Assembly: GCF_037482285.1 (NCBI RefSeq)
Contig: NZ_JBBEYB010000002.1
Span: 400,337 to 464,336 of the forward strand
Length of the DNA: 64,000 nt
Direction of reading: 5' to 3'
Source of the DNA: Aquabacterium sp029268225
GTDB taxonomy: Bacteria > Pseudomonadota > Gammaproteobacteria > Burkholderiales > Burkholderiaceae_C
Below, one piece after another: positions 1 to 9,379 of this stretch (positions are counted from its first letter, which is position 1; each line of letters starts with the position of its first letter). Made by a program: the position numbers and the translations under genes. The notes beneath the pieces are model-generated. The model had not been told where the DNA came from. It worked only from the letters and a program-made list of their open reading frames with translations, and did not search any database.

Positions 1-896
1 TCCACCCGGGCATCCAGAGTGGTGCCCAACAAGGCCGACACGGCCTCATCGCTGTCCAGCAAAGGCAAGGTCCACAGGCCAGCCCACACGCCCTTGTCGG
101 GCATCTGCTGTAGCCAGACCTGCTCGCGCCACTCCGGCCACAACCACCAGTTCTCGCGCTCGCTGCGCTTGAGCTTGCGGCTTTTCACCGGGTAACGCTC
201 GGGGTCGCCCACCTGACGCGCCACACACAGATCCGACCAGGGGCACATCAGGCAGGACGGCTTACGCGGCGTACACAAGGTCGCACCCAAGTCCATCAAG
301 CCCTGGGTGTAAGACGGCATCACATCGGCACGCAAGGGCAACACCACCTGCGCGGCCGCGATGAGCGACCTCTCGTGCGCCCGCACCGACAGGTCCTCGC
401 CCCAGCCCAGCACCCGGCTGAGCACCCGCCTCACATTGCCATCCATGATGGACACGCGCTCGTCAAAGCAGAACGACGCGATGGCCGCTGCGGTGGACGG
501 CCCAATGCCCGGCAAGGTCTGCAAGGCCTCACAGGACGACGGAAAGCGCCCGCCATGCAGGTTGACCACATCCTGCGCGCAGCGATGCAGGTTGCGCGCC
601 CGACTGTAGTAGCCCAGCCCGGCCCACAAGGTCAGCACATCGACCAAAGGTGCTGCGGCCAGCGCCTGCACATCCGGAAACCGCTGCAAGAATCGCTCGA
701 AGTAACCCAGCACCGTCGTCACCTGGGTCTGCTGCAGCATGATCTCGGACAGCCACACGCGGTACGGGTCACGCAGCTTTTGCCAAGGCAGGTGATGGCG
801 ACCATCCTGATGCTGCCAGGCCACCAGACGCTCGGCCAAATCAGGGCTCACCTGCTGCGCACGCTGCAGCAGGTGCTCGGGATCAGACCAACTCAT
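1..896 (-). CDS. mutY: A/G-specific adenine DNA glycosylase MutY, 3' end cut by window edge
   Basis: MutY removes adenine mispaired with 8-oxoguanine in base-excision repair. The reading frame starts with ATG at 896 and stays open to base 1, so about 298 codons are visible and the C-terminal NUDIX-like 8-oxoG-recognition domain is incomplete. Seen directly: WLSEIMLQQTQV with the catalytic Glu at about residue 51, a helix-hairpin-helix LPGIGPSTAAAI at 129-140, the catalytic Asp in MDGNVRRV (Asp153), and the 4Fe-4S loop Cys209-X6-Cys216-X2-Cys219-X5-Cys225. The start codon overlaps the TGA of the upstream dynamin-like gene, which suggests translational coupling. The Fe-S cluster and Asp together separate MutY from EndoIII. 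Confidence 0.96.
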   Translation of the reverse strand, partial: MSWSDPEHLLQRAQQVSPDLAERLVAWQHQDGRHHLPWQKLRDPYRVWLSEIMLQQTQVTTVLGYFERFLQRFPDVQALAAAPLVDVLTLWAGLGYYSRARNLHRCAQDVVNLHGGRFPSSCEALQTLPGIGPSTAAAIASFCFDERVSIMDGNVRRVLSRVLGWGEDLSVRAHERSLIAAAQVVLPLRADVMPSYTQGLMDLGATLCTPRKPSCLMCPWSDLCVARQVGDPERYPVKSRKLKRSERENWWLWPEWREQVWLQQMPDKGVWAGLWTLPLLDSDEAVSALLGTTLDARV

Positions 897-2902
897 GCGG
901 ACAAGTCTGCGCGCGCCGGCGCCTCATCGGACAAGTCCAACTCGCCCATGAGGCTACCCGAACTCGACGCCAGCTCGCCCAGGCGGTCGTCACGCGCCTG
1001 CACCAGCAACTCGTCCACCAACACGTTCAGGCGGTTTTGCAATTGCATCACGCGCTCATCCTGTGCCTGCACATCCTGCAGACGCGCGTCCAGATCGCTG
1101 GCCGCCGACTGGATGCGATCGAGCGACTCGTAGCGGCGCTTGAAGTTGCGACGACGTTCGCGCAACTGGCTGTCCACCTGGGCCGAAGACGTCTTGCTCC
1201 ACAACTCGATGTCGTTGCTCACCGTCTCGAACACCACACGCAGACGCGACACCAGCATGCGACGGAACTGCTCCTGGAAGCCCGGTTGGGCCAAGCGGAA
1301 GGCCTGGCTCAAGCCCAGATACTGCACGTAATTGCGCTCGATCAGGTTCAGGTCTTCGGTGTAGCGGCGAACATCCAAAGGCGTGTCGGCCACCAGGCTG
1401 AAACCGAACTCGGCATTGAGCTTGGCGTACGAAGCCACCAGCATCGAATGGATCTCGTCGCTGCGCTGCTGGGCCAACTCCACCAAGGCACGCAAACGCG
1501 CGCACAGCTCGATGAAGGCCTTGCGAGCCCCCAACGGCAACCAGGAGCCTCCCAGTACCTGCTGCAGCCCTTCCACCTCGTGACGCAGCCGCTCGGCCGA
1601 CAGATCCTGCAGCGCCTCCTTCAGCATGCGCGCATGCACCGTGCGCAGCGCCTGCAAACGTGCCGTGCATTGCTCGAACTCGTTGGCCTCCATCTGCACA
1701 CGCTGCAGCATCATCTGCACCTTGCCTGCACTCTTGCCACGCAGGCTGCGCAGTTCCGCCAACTGGTCGGCATACAGGCGACGCATCTCACCAAAACGAC
1801 GGGTGAGTTGATGCTGGAACTGCACGGCACCTTGCGTGGCCGCTTCGGCCAGGGTTTCACGACGCCGAGGCAACAAGCCCTCCGACAGCGCCTGCTCGAA
1901 CTCTTCCAGTCGGCTCTCGGTCAAACCTGCCGCATCGCCTGACAAGCGCGCAGCCAGCGCCTGGCGAGCCGAAATCGGGAACACGTGGTTGACGGGAATC
2001 TCCAGCGTCTGCGCCACGCTTTCACACTGGCGCACGATGGTCTGCTTCACCTCCGCAGGCGAACTCAACGGGTCAATCAGGGCATCGATCTTGTTGAGCG
2101 CCACATAGCGCGCCAAAGCCGGGCCACACAGGTGATCTCGCCAGATGGACAGGTCGGACTTGGTCACCCCGGTATCCGCCCCCAGGATGAACACCGTCGC
2201 ATGGGCCTGCGGCAACAGCCCCAACGTCAATTCAGGTTCCGTACCGATGGCATTCAGCCCCGGCGTGTCCAGCACCACCAGACCGCGCTTGAGCAAGGGA
2301 TGAGGCAAGTTGATGCGCGCATGGCGCCATACCGGCACCTCAATGCGGCCATCGGCCTGCACAGGCGGGTTGTCTTCTGGGCGTTGCTCATCCCAAAAAC
2401 CCAGTCTGGCGGCTTCTTCTTGCGTCACCAGACGGGTACGCATCACTTCACCCAAGGCGGCAGCCATGCCGTCCGAGTCGGACAAGTCCAAATCGATCCA
2501 GGTCCAGGCGGCGCTCTGGCGACGGTACTCGGCCAGGGATGCCGCCTCCAAGCGGGTCTCAATGGGCAGAAGGGACAAGCCCACCGGGTCTTCTGCGTCG
2601 TAGCCCAACTCGACGGGGCACATCGTTGTGCGCCCGGCCGACGCGGGCATCATGCGGCGCCCCTTGTCCGAGAAGAAAATGGCGTTGATCAACTCGGACT
2701 TGCCGCGCGAGAACTCCGCCACAAACGCCACCATGAGCTTCTCGCCCGACAGGCGATGGCGCATGGCCTCAAACCACTCTGCCGACGCATCGTCCAGCAG
2801 ATCGTGTTCACGGGCGAAACGGGCCAAGGCCGCCAGTCTGGCGTCGGTGTCGGCACGCCACTGGCCCAAGGCATCCAGGTGGCTGGCAAAGGTGGGCATC
2901 AT
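893..2902 (-). CDS. Dynamin-like large GTPase
   Basis: A 669-residue protein of the bacterial dynamin superfamily. Visible GTPase motifs: P-loop AEFSRGKSE (Gly67-Lys68-Ser69), a switch-I-like RTTMCPVE near 91-98, DTPG at 212-215 and NKID at 270-273. The remaining two thirds are helical and charged, with Arg/Leu/Gln-rich stretches expected for a dynamin stalk or coiled coil; no membrane segment is seen. Bacterial dynamins remodel or protect membranes; the specific role of this one is unknown. It precedes mutY with a 4-base ATGA overlap, so the two are probably co-transcribed, though no functional link is evident. A second ATG directly after the first leaves the start uncertain by one codon. 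Confidence 0.85.
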   Translation of the reverse strand: MMPTFASHLDALGQWRADTDARLAALARFAREHDLLDDASAEWFEAMRHRLSGEKLMVAFVAEFSRGKSELINAIFFSDKGRRMMPASAGRTTMCPVELGYDAEDPVGLSLLPIETRLEAASLAEYRRQSAAWTWIDLDLSDSDGMAAALGEVMRTRLVTQEEAARLGFWDEQRPEDNPPVQADGRIEVPVWRHARINLPHPLLKRGLVVLDTPGLNAIGTEPELTLGLLPQAHATVFILGADTGVTKSDLSIWRDHLCGPALARYVALNKIDALIDPLSSPAEVKQTIVRQCESVAQTLEIPVNHVFPISARQALAARLSGDAAGLTESRLEEFEQALSEGLLPRRRETLAEAATQGAVQFQHQLTRRFGEMRRLYADQLAELRSLRGKSAGKVQMMLQRVQMEANEFEQCTARLQALRTVHARMLKEALQDLSAERLRHEVEGLQQVLGGSWLPLGARKAFIELCARLRALVELAQQRSDEIHSMLVASYAKLNAEFGFSLVADTPLDVRRYTEDLNLIERNYVQYLGLSQAFRLAQPGFQEQFRRMLVSRLRVVFETVSNDIELWSKTSSAQVDSQLRERRRNFKRRYESLDRIQSAASDLDARLQDVQAQDERVMQLQNRLNVLVDELLVQARDDRLGELASSSGSLMGELDLSDEAPARADLSA

Positions 2903-3000
2903 GGCGTCGATCCTAGCGCAAGGCGCTCATGCTGTAACAAGGGCCATCACGCAGATGGCTGCCAAAAATACAACGTCTGGCGATATTCAGACCGCATCTG

Positions 3001-3831
3001 TCACCTTTTCTGACAATTGGGGCAGAAAAAGGTCGAGCGCTGTCCTTGCACGACGCGCTTGATCAAGGTGCCGCACGTCCGACATGGCTCGCCCTCACGG
3101 CCATAGACTGCGGTGGCCAATTGAAAGTGCCCCTGGCTCCCATGGGCATCCTTGAAGTCCTTCAAGCTGGAGCCCCCCAAGGCCATCGCCTGACGCAACA
3201 CCCCTTGCACCTCGCTCACCAGCCGATCGCAACGGGGCAGGCTGAGCTTGCCGACGGCCAGCCTCGGATTGATGCCAGCCCGAAACAGAGCCTCACAGGC
3301 ATAGATGTTCCCCGCCCCCACGACGATGTCGCCGGCGAGCAAAGCCTGCTTGATCGACACCGTGCGGCCTTTCAGGCGCTCGTGCACATACCGCCCGTTC
3401 AGCACCTCGTCAAACGGCTCCACACCCAGCCCGGCCAACAGCTTGCCCGGCATGCCCGTGGCCTGAGACTCGCCCCACACCACGGCACCAAACCGACGCG
3501 GATCATGCAGGCGCAATACACCGCGCGAGGTGACCAGATCAAAGTGGTCATGCGGGCCAGCCTCACCGGCTCGCCCTGAAAACGAAAGCGAACCCGACAT
3601 GCCCAAGTGAATCAACAAACCTCCGCTACGGCCATCGGACGCGTGCAAAGGCAACCACAGGTACTTGCCGCGGCGCTGCACCACGCCCACCCGCCAACCA
3701 CGCAAATCGTCGCCATCAATCCCCAAGGGCCAGCGCAGTGGCTTGCCCAGATGAAGGGCCAGCACCTCCGCCCCTTCGATGCGATCGGCAAAACTCAAAC
3801 GGGTGACTTCAACTTCAGGCAATTCGGGCAT
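3001..3831 (-). CDS. fpg: Formamidopyrimidine-DNA glycosylase (MutM/Fpg)
   Basis: Excises 8-oxoguanine and formamidopyrimidines and nicks the abasic site; the partner of MutY in the GO repair system. The start is fixed at 3831 by the family N-terminus MPELPEVEV, in which Pro2 is the catalytic nucleophile and Glu3 the general acid; an upstream in-frame extension is not needed. 276 residues, normal for the family. Further motifs: RRGKYLWL, IHLGMSGSL, GNIYACEALFRAGINPR and a C-terminal zinc finger C-X2-C-X16-C-X2-C. GNIYACEAL has Ala-Cys where many family members have Val-Asn. It is divergent from the TPR/lolB operon, and mutY lies 2.1 kb away on the same strand. Confidence 0.97.
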   Translation of the reverse strand: MPELPEVEVTRLSFADRIEGAEVLALHLGKPLRWPLGIDGDDLRGWRVGVVQRRGKYLWLPLHASDGRSGGLLIHLGMSGSLSFSGRAGEAGPHDHFDLVTSRGVLRLHDPRRFGAVVWGESQATGMPGKLLAGLGVEPFDEVLNGRYVHERLKGRTVSIKQALLAGDIVVGAGNIYACEALFRAGINPRLAVGKLSLPRCDRLVSEVQGVLRQAMALGGSSLKDFKDAHGSQGHFQLATAVYGREGEPCRTCGTLIKRVVQGQRSTFFCPNCQKR

Positions 3832-3901
3832 GAGCGGATTATCTGGCGCGCCGCATAGCCTCGCGCACATCAATAGAATGACCACATCAGTTGGAGACCC
3901 C

Positions 3902-5734
3902 ATGCCCGTCCACACGCCCGCGATCACTTCTGCGATGCCAGCCCTGCGCATTGGCCTGTTGGCTCTGGCCATGACGTGCCACAGCGCCTGGGCCGCCCCC
4001 GACAAGCCCACACCTCGCACCGCGGCGCAGGCAGCCAGCGTGGTTGTGAAGCCAGCCGTGCGCAACTCCAGCATGGACGCGCCGCTGTTCTATCAGGTGC
4101 TCATCGCCGAGATCCAGGCCAATGCTGGCGACCCTGGCTCCGCCTACCAGCTCTACTTGGAAGCCGCCCGGCGCCACAAGGATGGCCAGCTCTTCCAGCG
4201 CGCGGTCGAGATCGCCCTGCGAGCTCGCGCTGGTGAGCAGGCACTGACGGCCGCCAAAGCCTGGCGTCAGGCTCTGCCACAGTCGCGGCCTGCGGCGGAG
4301 TTCACCAGCCAGATCCTCATCGCTCTGGGGCGCACCAACGAGCTCGCCAGCACCCTTCGCAGCCTCATCCAACTGACACCGACCCCACAGCAGCCGCAGG
4401 TCATGGCCAACCTGCCGCGCAGCCTCAGCCGCCTGAACGACAAGCAGGCCGCCGCCCGCATCATCGACGAGGCCACCGAGCCCTGGCGCAAGCGTCCCCA
4501 GGAGCAAGCCGAAGCCTGGGCTGCCAGCAGCGAAGGTTGGCTGCGTGCCAACCAACTCGACAAGGCACGTGAAGGCCTGCAGCGGGCCATCGCCCTCCAG
4601 CCCGGCTTGCCGGTGGCAGGACTGCTCGCCATCGACCTGATGAAACAGTCGCCCGACAGCGAAGCCATCGTGAGGCAGCAACTCCAGCGTCCGGATGCCT
4701 CCCCGGTCGTGCGTCTGGCCTACGCCCGCCAACTGACCTTGCTGCAGCGATACAGCGAGGCTGAGCCGCAACTGGAAACTCTGGTGCGCAACCAGCCTGA
4801 CCAAATGGGTCACTGGCTGCTGCTGGCCGCCATCCGCCTCGAGCTCAAGAAGCCCGATCAGGCCGAAGCTGCCCTGCAACCCGTCCTGGCCCTGGCCAGC
4901 AACCCATCCAACCGTACCCCAGCCTCGGCCACCACCGAAGGCCCCAAGTCGCCTCCTGGCCTGAGCGCGGACCTGGAACAGGCTTACCTGTTGATGGCGC
5001 AAGCCGCCGAACTGCGCGGCAAAACCCAGGATGCGCTCAACTGGATGGAGCGTGCTGACCCTCGTCAGGAGAAGCTCCTGACCCAAAGCCAGCGCGCCCG
5101 CCTGCTCATTCGTCAGGGCAGGATCCCCGAAGCGCGCGCCATCATCCGCAACATCCCTGAGGGTGAGCCCCGAGATGCGGTCCTGAAATTCCAGGCAGAG
5201 GCACAGATCCTGCGCGACGCACGCCAGTGGCAGGAAGCATACGAAGTGTTGCGCGAGGCCACCCAACGCTTCCCTGACGAACCAGACCTGCTCTACGACC
5301 GCGCCATGATGGCCGAGCGCCTGCGCCGCTATGACGAAATGGAACGGCTGCTGAAAACAGTGATGACCCTCTCACCGGACAGCCCCAACGCCTACAACGC
5401 CCTTGGCTACAGCCTTGCCGACCGAGGTGTGCGCCTTGACGAGGCGCGCCCCTTGATCGAGCGCGCCCTCAGCTTGCGCCCAGGCGACCCTTTCATCACC
5501 GACAGCCTCGGTTGGCTGGAGTTCAGACTGGGCCGCACGGAAGAAGCTCTGCGCTTGCTCAACCAGGCCTGGTCGGCCCGACCAGACGCCGAGATTGCCG
5601 CGCACCTGGGTGAAGTCCTGTGGCAACAAGGGCAGACAGACCGCGCCCGCGAAGTGTGGCGCCAAGGCCAGCAACTTGATCGTCACAATGAAACCCTGGT
5701 TGAGGTGCTCAAGCGCTTCAACGTGCAACCGTGA
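3902..5734 (+). CDS. Exported tetratricopeptide-repeat protein
   Basis: 610 residues from the ATG at 3902, preceded by GGAG eight bases upstream. The N-terminus (MPALRIGLLALAMTCHSAWA, then AP) looks like a Sec signal peptide ending AWA-A, so the product should be periplasmic or outer-membrane associated. The mature part is built of degenerate helix-turn-helix TPR units; the clearest lie near the C-terminus (YNALGYSLADRG, DSLGWLEFRLG, AAHLGEVLWQQG). This TPR gene regularly precedes lolB in betaproteobacteria, which suggests a role in cell-envelope or outer-membrane assembly, but the exact function is not established. A TAGAAT at 3874-3879 may be the -10 of the operon promoter. Confidence 0.85.
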   Translation: MPVHTPAITSAMPALRIGLLALAMTCHSAWAAPDKPTPRTAAQAASVVVKPAVRNSSMDAPLFYQVLIAEIQANAGDPGSAYQLYLEAARRHKDGQLFQRAVEIALRARAGEQALTAAKAWRQALPQSRPAAEFTSQILIALGRTNELASTLRSLIQLTPTPQQPQVMANLPRSLSRLNDKQAAARIIDEATEPWRKRPQEQAEAWAASSEGWLRANQLDKAREGLQRAIALQPGLPVAGLLAIDLMKQSPDSEAIVRQQLQRPDASPVVRLAYARQLTLLQRYSEAEPQLETLVRNQPDQMGHWLLLAAIRLELKKPDQAEAALQPVLALASNPSNRTPASATTEGPKSPPGLSADLEQAYLLMAQAAELRGKTQDALNWMERADPRQEKLLTQSQRARLLIRQGRIPEARAIIRNIPEGEPRDAVLKFQAEAQILRDARQWQEAYEVLREATQRFPDEPDLLYDRAMMAERLRRYDEMERLLKTVMTLSPDSPNAYNALGYSLADRGVRLDEARPLIERALSLRPGDPFITDSLGWLEFRLGRTEEALRLLNQAWSARPDAEIAAHLGEVLWQQGQTDRAREVWRQGQQLDRHNETLVEVLKRFNVQP

Positions 5735-6351
5735 ACCGCTGGTTCAGCGTGGTTTCGCGCATGGCGTGGTCGCGGCAACTGAGCCTGCTCGCCCTGGCAG
5801 GCACCTTGAGTGCCTGCAGTCACATGGCCGCGGTACCCCACCCACCTGCTCCCCCTCCGAGCGAGCATGCGGCGGCCTCCGGCACAGAGACCGCCACCCA
5901 CCTGTCGCTGCAAGGTCAACTCAGCATCAAGCTGCATGCTTGGCAAACCCTGCCAGCCAAAGGCCTGAGCCTGGGCTTTTTCTTCAGCGGCCACACGGAC
6001 CAGGGACTGCTCGACCTGATGACGCCCCTTGGCACCCTCATGGCTCAGGTAGGTTGGCAGGCCGACGAGGCCTGGGTGGTCACGTCGCAAGGGCGTCAGA
6101 CCTATCAGGATCTCGACGAGCTCAGCCGACAAACCTTGGGTGAAGCCCTGCCCCTGCGCAGCCTCGTTCACTGGATGCAAGGCGTGCCCGACCCATCACA
6201 AGTCAGCACAACCACCAACGAAGACGGAGTCTTCGAGCAGGCCGGCTGGCGCATCGACACCCGGGAACTCGGTGCGCAACGCCTCCAGGCCAGCCGCCTC
6301 GGCACGGAACAACAACGCGCCATCCACATCAAGGTCTACCTCGACCGTTGA
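5731..6351 (+). CDS. lolB: Outer-membrane lipoprotein receptor LolB
   Basis: LolB accepts lipoproteins from the carrier LolA and inserts them in the outer membrane. The GTG at 5731 overlaps the TGA of the TPR gene (GTGA); an ATG at 5761 (MAWSRQL) is an alternative start. Either start leaves a lipoprotein signal ending in the lipobox LSAC (Cys29 from GTG, Cys19 from ATG). The mature part shows the LolB-like beginning LSLQGQLSIKL and a C-terminus ending in KVYLDR. 206 residues from GTG, within family range. The flanking order TPR-lolB-ispE-tRNA-Gln-prs is the classic betaproteobacterial arrangement and supports the call. Confidence 0.88.
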   Translation: MNRWFSVVSRMAWSRQLSLLALAGTLSACSHMAAVPHPPAPPPSEHAAASGTETATHLSLQGQLSIKLHAWQTLPAKGLSLGFFFSGHTDQGLLDLMTPLGTLMAQVGWQADEAWVVTSQGRQTYQDLDELSRQTLGEALPLRSLVHWMQGVPDPSQVSTTTNEDGVFEQAGWRIDTRELGAQRLQASRLGTEQQRAIHIKVYLDR

Positions 6352-6381
6352 CCGCCGTGCGCCGTCTGGCGCCCCGACACC

Positions 6382-7290
6382 ATGCCCAGCCTTCACCACC
6401 TGCCTGCCCCGGCCAAAATCAACCTCTTCCTGCACATCACGGGGCGCCGCCCTGACGGCTACCATCTGCTGCAATCGGTGTTCATGCTCATCGACTGGCA
6501 GGACATCCTGCACATCGAGACCCGCTCGGACGGACAGATCCGCCGCCACGACCTCACCGTGACACTGCCCGAGGACGACCTCTGCCTGAAGGCTGCGCGC
6601 CTGTTGCAAGCCGAGAGTCGCACCTCCCAAGGCTGCGACATCCGCATCGAAAAAAACGTGCCCTGGGGGGCCGGCTTGGGAGGCGGCAGCTCCGACGCCG
6701 CCACCGTATTGCTCGCACTCAACCAGCTGTGGGGCCTGCACTGGCCACGCAGCCGCCTGCTGGGCCTGGCCCTGCGCCTGGGTGCCGACGTGCCCTTCTT
6801 CGTGCGCGGCCACAACGCCTGGGTCGAAGGCATTGGCGAGCAGATCACCCCGTTGGCCCTTCCCGACGAGGTGCTGCAAACGCCCTTGATGTTGCTCAAA
6901 CCCGCCATCGCCGTGCCCACCGCCGCGATTTTTGGCAGCGATGCGTTGAAACGCGACACAAAGCCTGCTATAGTTGCAGACTTTCTTGCAGCGCCCAAGC
7001 GCTTCGGTCAAAACGACTTGCAGGATGCCGCGGTGGCTTACCAAGCCAGCAGCGAATCCGGTAACGACATTGGCCTGGCACTTGAAGTCATGCAGAACCA
7101 GTTCGGCAACAGCCGGATGACCGGTTCAGGCAGCACGGTGTTTTCGTGGGTCTCCCCCGATCAAACCAGCCACTTGAATCACATCCAGCCAAGCGATCTG
7201 GGCCTGAATGACGGATTGTGGATCGGTCGCGTATGTCGCGGTCTGCCTCAGCACCCACTGCTCAAGATGCTCAATCAGATCGCTGATTGA
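6382..7290 (+). CDS. ispE: 4-diphosphocytidyl-2-C-methyl-D-erythritol kinase
   Basis: ATP-dependent phosphorylation of CDP-ME in the MEP pathway to isoprenoid precursors. 302 residues of the GHMP kinase superfamily. Seen: N-terminal APAKINLFLHITGRRPDGYH, with the Lys and Asp region that binds substrate; the glycine-rich ATP loop PWGAGLGGGSSDAA at about 93-106; and the C-terminal GHMP motif MTGSGSTVF. It starts 30 bases after lolB with the same polarity and is probably co-transcribed. The tRNA-Gln gene follows, preceded by its own likely promoter. Confidence 0.97.
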   Translation: MPSLHHLPAPAKINLFLHITGRRPDGYHLLQSVFMLIDWQDILHIETRSDGQIRRHDLTVTLPEDDLCLKAARLLQAESRTSQGCDIRIEKNVPWGAGLGGGSSDAATVLLALNQLWGLHWPRSRLLGLALRLGADVPFFVRGHNAWVEGIGEQITPLALPDEVLQTPLMLLKPAIAVPTAAIFGSDALKRDTKPAIVADFLAAPKRFGQNDLQDAAVAYQASSESGNDIGLALEVMQNQFGNSRMTGSGSTVFSWVSPDQTSHLNHIQPSDLGLNDGLWIGRVCRGLPQHPLLKMLNQIAD

Positions 7291-7325
7291 AGACATCGAA
7301 AGCGTGATGCAAATGAGCAACAGAC

Positions 7326-7355
7326 TTGCAAAACATGCAAAAGCTGATCTAGAAT
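7326..7355 (+). promoter_or_regulatory. Likely sigma70 promoter of the tRNA-Gln / prs unit
   Basis: TTGCAA (7326-7331), an 18-base spacer and TAGAAT (7350-7355), lying between the ispE stop and tRNA-Gln. Transcription would start about 70 bases before the tRNA. Inference from sequence match only. Confidence 0.5.
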
Positions 7356-7435
7356 AGAAGGCTCTGAACAAGAGTACAGACTACTAGGTAGCAAGACAGC
7401 AAAGACGCAAGTCAGCGCAGTTTTGAAACCTGTGT

Positions 7436-7512
7436 AGGGGAGTCGCCAAGTTGGTTAAGGCATCGGATTTTGATTCCGACATGCGAGGGTTCGAGTCCTT
7501 CCTCCCCTGCCA
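7436..7512 (+). tRNA. tRNA-Gln (anticodon TTG)
   Basis: A full cloverleaf can be drawn: acceptor AGGGGAG (7436-7442) with CTCCCCT (7502-7508), D stem GCC/GGC, anticodon stem TCGGA/TCCGA with loop TTTTGAT placing anticodon TTG at 7470-7472, a GGTTCGAGTCC T arm, discriminator G and an encoded CCA (7510-7512). TTG reads CAA and, by wobble, CAG. Location between ispE and prs is typical of betaproteobacteria. Confidence 0.97.
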
Positions 7513-7669
7513 AATTTTCTAAATTCGGCACCATCACCGAATCACACACCTGCCCTACACCTTCCGCGAAGGCTGTTTATCCTGATTCACACATCAGGAC
7601 TTCCTGAGGGCAAGGTGCTGGGCAAGTGCTTTTTTGTTTATCAGCACAAGATCCCAAGGTCGGCCCACC

Positions 7670-8632
7670 ATGATCTCCGATACCGTTCTGTTCACCGGCA
7701 ACGCCAATCCGGCGCTTGCTCAGGAAATTGCCACCAACCTGGGCATCACCCTGGGTAAGGCATCGGTCGGACGCTTCTCGGATGGTGAAACCACCGTCGA
7801 GATCCAACAGAACGTGCGCGGTCGCGAAGTGTTCGTGCTGCAGTCCACCTGCGCCCCCACCAACGACAACCTGATGGAACTGCTGATCATGGTCGACGCG
7901 CTCAAGCGCGCTTCCGCTCAGCGCATCACCGCCGTCATCCCCTACTTCGGCTACGCCCGCCAGGACCGTCGTCCTCGCTCGACCCGCGTGCCCATCTCGG
8001 CTCGCGTCGTGGCCAACATGCTCGAAGCCGTTGGCGTCAACCGCGTCCTGACCATGGACCTGCACGCCGACCAGATCCAGGGCTTCTTCAACATCCCGGT
8101 CGACAACATCTACGCATCGCCCGTGCTGCTGTCCGACCTGCAAGCCAAGAAGTACGAAGAGCTCGTCGTCGTGTCGCCCGACGTCGGTGGCGTGGTGCGT
8201 GCCCGTGCCCTGGCCAAGCAACTGGGTTGCGATCTGGCCATCATCGACAAGCGTCGCCCCAAGGCCAACGTGTCGGAAGTGATGCACGTCATCGGTGAAA
8301 TCGAAGGCCGCAACTGCGTGATCATGGACGACATGATCGACACCGCCGGCACCCTGGTGAAGGCTGCTGAAGTGCTGAAGGAGCGCGGCGCCAAGAGCGT
8401 GTACGCCTACTGCACGCACGCCGTGTTCTCGGGTCCCGCCATTGAACGCATCAAGGCTTCGGCCCTCGACGAAGTCGTGATCACCAACACCATCCCTCTG
8501 AACGAAGCCGCCAAGGGCACGACGAAGATCCGTCAGCTGTCCACCGCCTTCCTGTTCGCTGAGACCATCCGCCGCATCACCGACGGCGACTCGGTCACGT
8601 CCCTCTTCTCGGAACAGAACGCCAACTTCTGA
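7670..8632 (+). CDS. prs: Ribose-phosphate pyrophosphokinase
   Basis: Makes PRPP from ribose 5-phosphate and ATP, feeding purine, pyrimidine, histidine, tryptophan and NAD synthesis. ATG at 7670 is chosen (MISDTVLFTGNANP, AAGG upstream) over a TTG 12 codons earlier. 320 residues, usual length for class I PRPP synthetases. Motifs: GRFSDGET, DLHADQIQGFF, SPDVGGVVRARALA and the PRPP-binding loop VIMDDMIDTAGT near the C-terminal third. tRNA-Gln lies upstream and rplY downstream, with an intrinsic-terminator-like hairpin in the prs-rplY gap. Confidence 0.98.
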   Translation: MISDTVLFTGNANPALAQEIATNLGITLGKASVGRFSDGETTVEIQQNVRGREVFVLQSTCAPTNDNLMELLIMVDALKRASAQRITAVIPYFGYARQDRRPRSTRVPISARVVANMLEAVGVNRVLTMDLHADQIQGFFNIPVDNIYASPVLLSDLQAKKYEELVVVSPDVGGVVRARALAKQLGCDLAIIDKRRPKANVSEVMHVIGEIEGRNCVIMDDMIDTAGTLVKAAEVLKERGAKSVYAYCTHAVFSGPAIERIKASALDEVVITNTIPLNEAAKGTTKIRQLSTAFLFAETIRRITDGDSVTSLFSEQNANF

Positions 8633-8644
8633 TCCGAATTCCCT

Positions 8645-8673
8645 GACCGGGCCGTCACAGGTTCGGTCTTTTT
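8645..8673 (+). terminator. Intrinsic terminator or attenuator between prs and rplY
   Basis: GACCGGGCC (8645-8653), 6-base loop, GGTTCGGTC (8660-8668), then TTTTT. In RNA the 9-bp stem closes with two G-U wobbles. It lies 42 bases before rplY, so it either ends prs transcripts or sets read-through into rplY. Confidence 0.6.
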
Positions 8674-8715
8674 ACAGCGCCTGGTCGCGGGCGCTATACC
8701 CACTTGGAGCATTCC

Positions 8716-9336
8716 ATGAAATTCACCGCTTTTGAGCGCAATCTGCAGGGGACCGGAGCGAGCCGCCGCCTGCGCAACAACGGCAAGACCCCTGGTATCG
8801 TTTACGGTGCTGGTCAAGAGCCGAAGAACATCGAGCTGGACCACAATGCGCTGTACCACGCCATGCGCAAGGAAGCCTTCCACTCGTCCATCCTCGAGAT
8901 GGAACTGAATGGCAAGGTTGAGAAGGTCCTGCTGCGCGACTACCAGAAGCACCCGTACAAGCCCCTGGTGCTGCACGTGGACTTCCAGCGCATCGACGCC
9001 ACCACCAAGATCCACAAGAAGGTTCCTCTGCACTTCATCAACGAAGAGCAGTCGGAAGCCGTCAAGATCGACAAGTGCATCATCAACCACGCCGTGACCG
9101 AACTGGAAATCGAGTGCCTGGCTGAACAGCTGCCCGAGTTCCTGACGGTGGACCTGGCCAAGGTCGTGAAGGGTCAAACGATCCACGTCAACGATCTGGT
9201 CCTGGACAGCCACATCAAGGTCCGTACCCACGGCCACAAGAACCCGCTGATCGCTACCGTGGTCGAGCCGGTCGAGGAAGTCATCGCCGCTCCCGTGGCT
9301 GCTGCCGAACCCGCCAAGGGCAAGAAGAAGAAGTAA
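8716..9336 (+). CDS. rplY: 50S ribosomal protein bL25, long CTC form
   Basis: Ribosomal protein bL25 binds 5S rRNA. 206 residues, i.e. the long CTC/TL5 form with an N-terminal 5S-binding beta barrel (KFTAFERN, GTGASRRLRN, GKTPGIVYG) and a C-terminal beta domain, then a basic tail ending KGKKKK. Start ATG at 8716 is supported by TTGGAG upstream; an ATG 12 bases earlier in frame lacks that spacing. prs lies upstream and pth downstream, the usual set in proteobacteria. Confidence 0.97.
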   Translation: MKFTAFERNLQGTGASRRLRNNGKTPGIVYGAGQEPKNIELDHNALYHAMRKEAFHSSILEMELNGKVEKVLLRDYQKHPYKPLVLHVDFQRIDATTKIHKKVPLHFINEEQSEAVKIDKCIINHAVTELEIECLAEQLPEFLTVDLAKVVKGQTIHVNDLVLDSHIKVRTHGHKNPLIATVVEPVEEVIAAPVAAAEPAKGKKKK

Positions 9337-9379
9337 TTCTTCTTCGGCAACGCCGCCGAAAGCCTTCGGGCTTTGAGTC

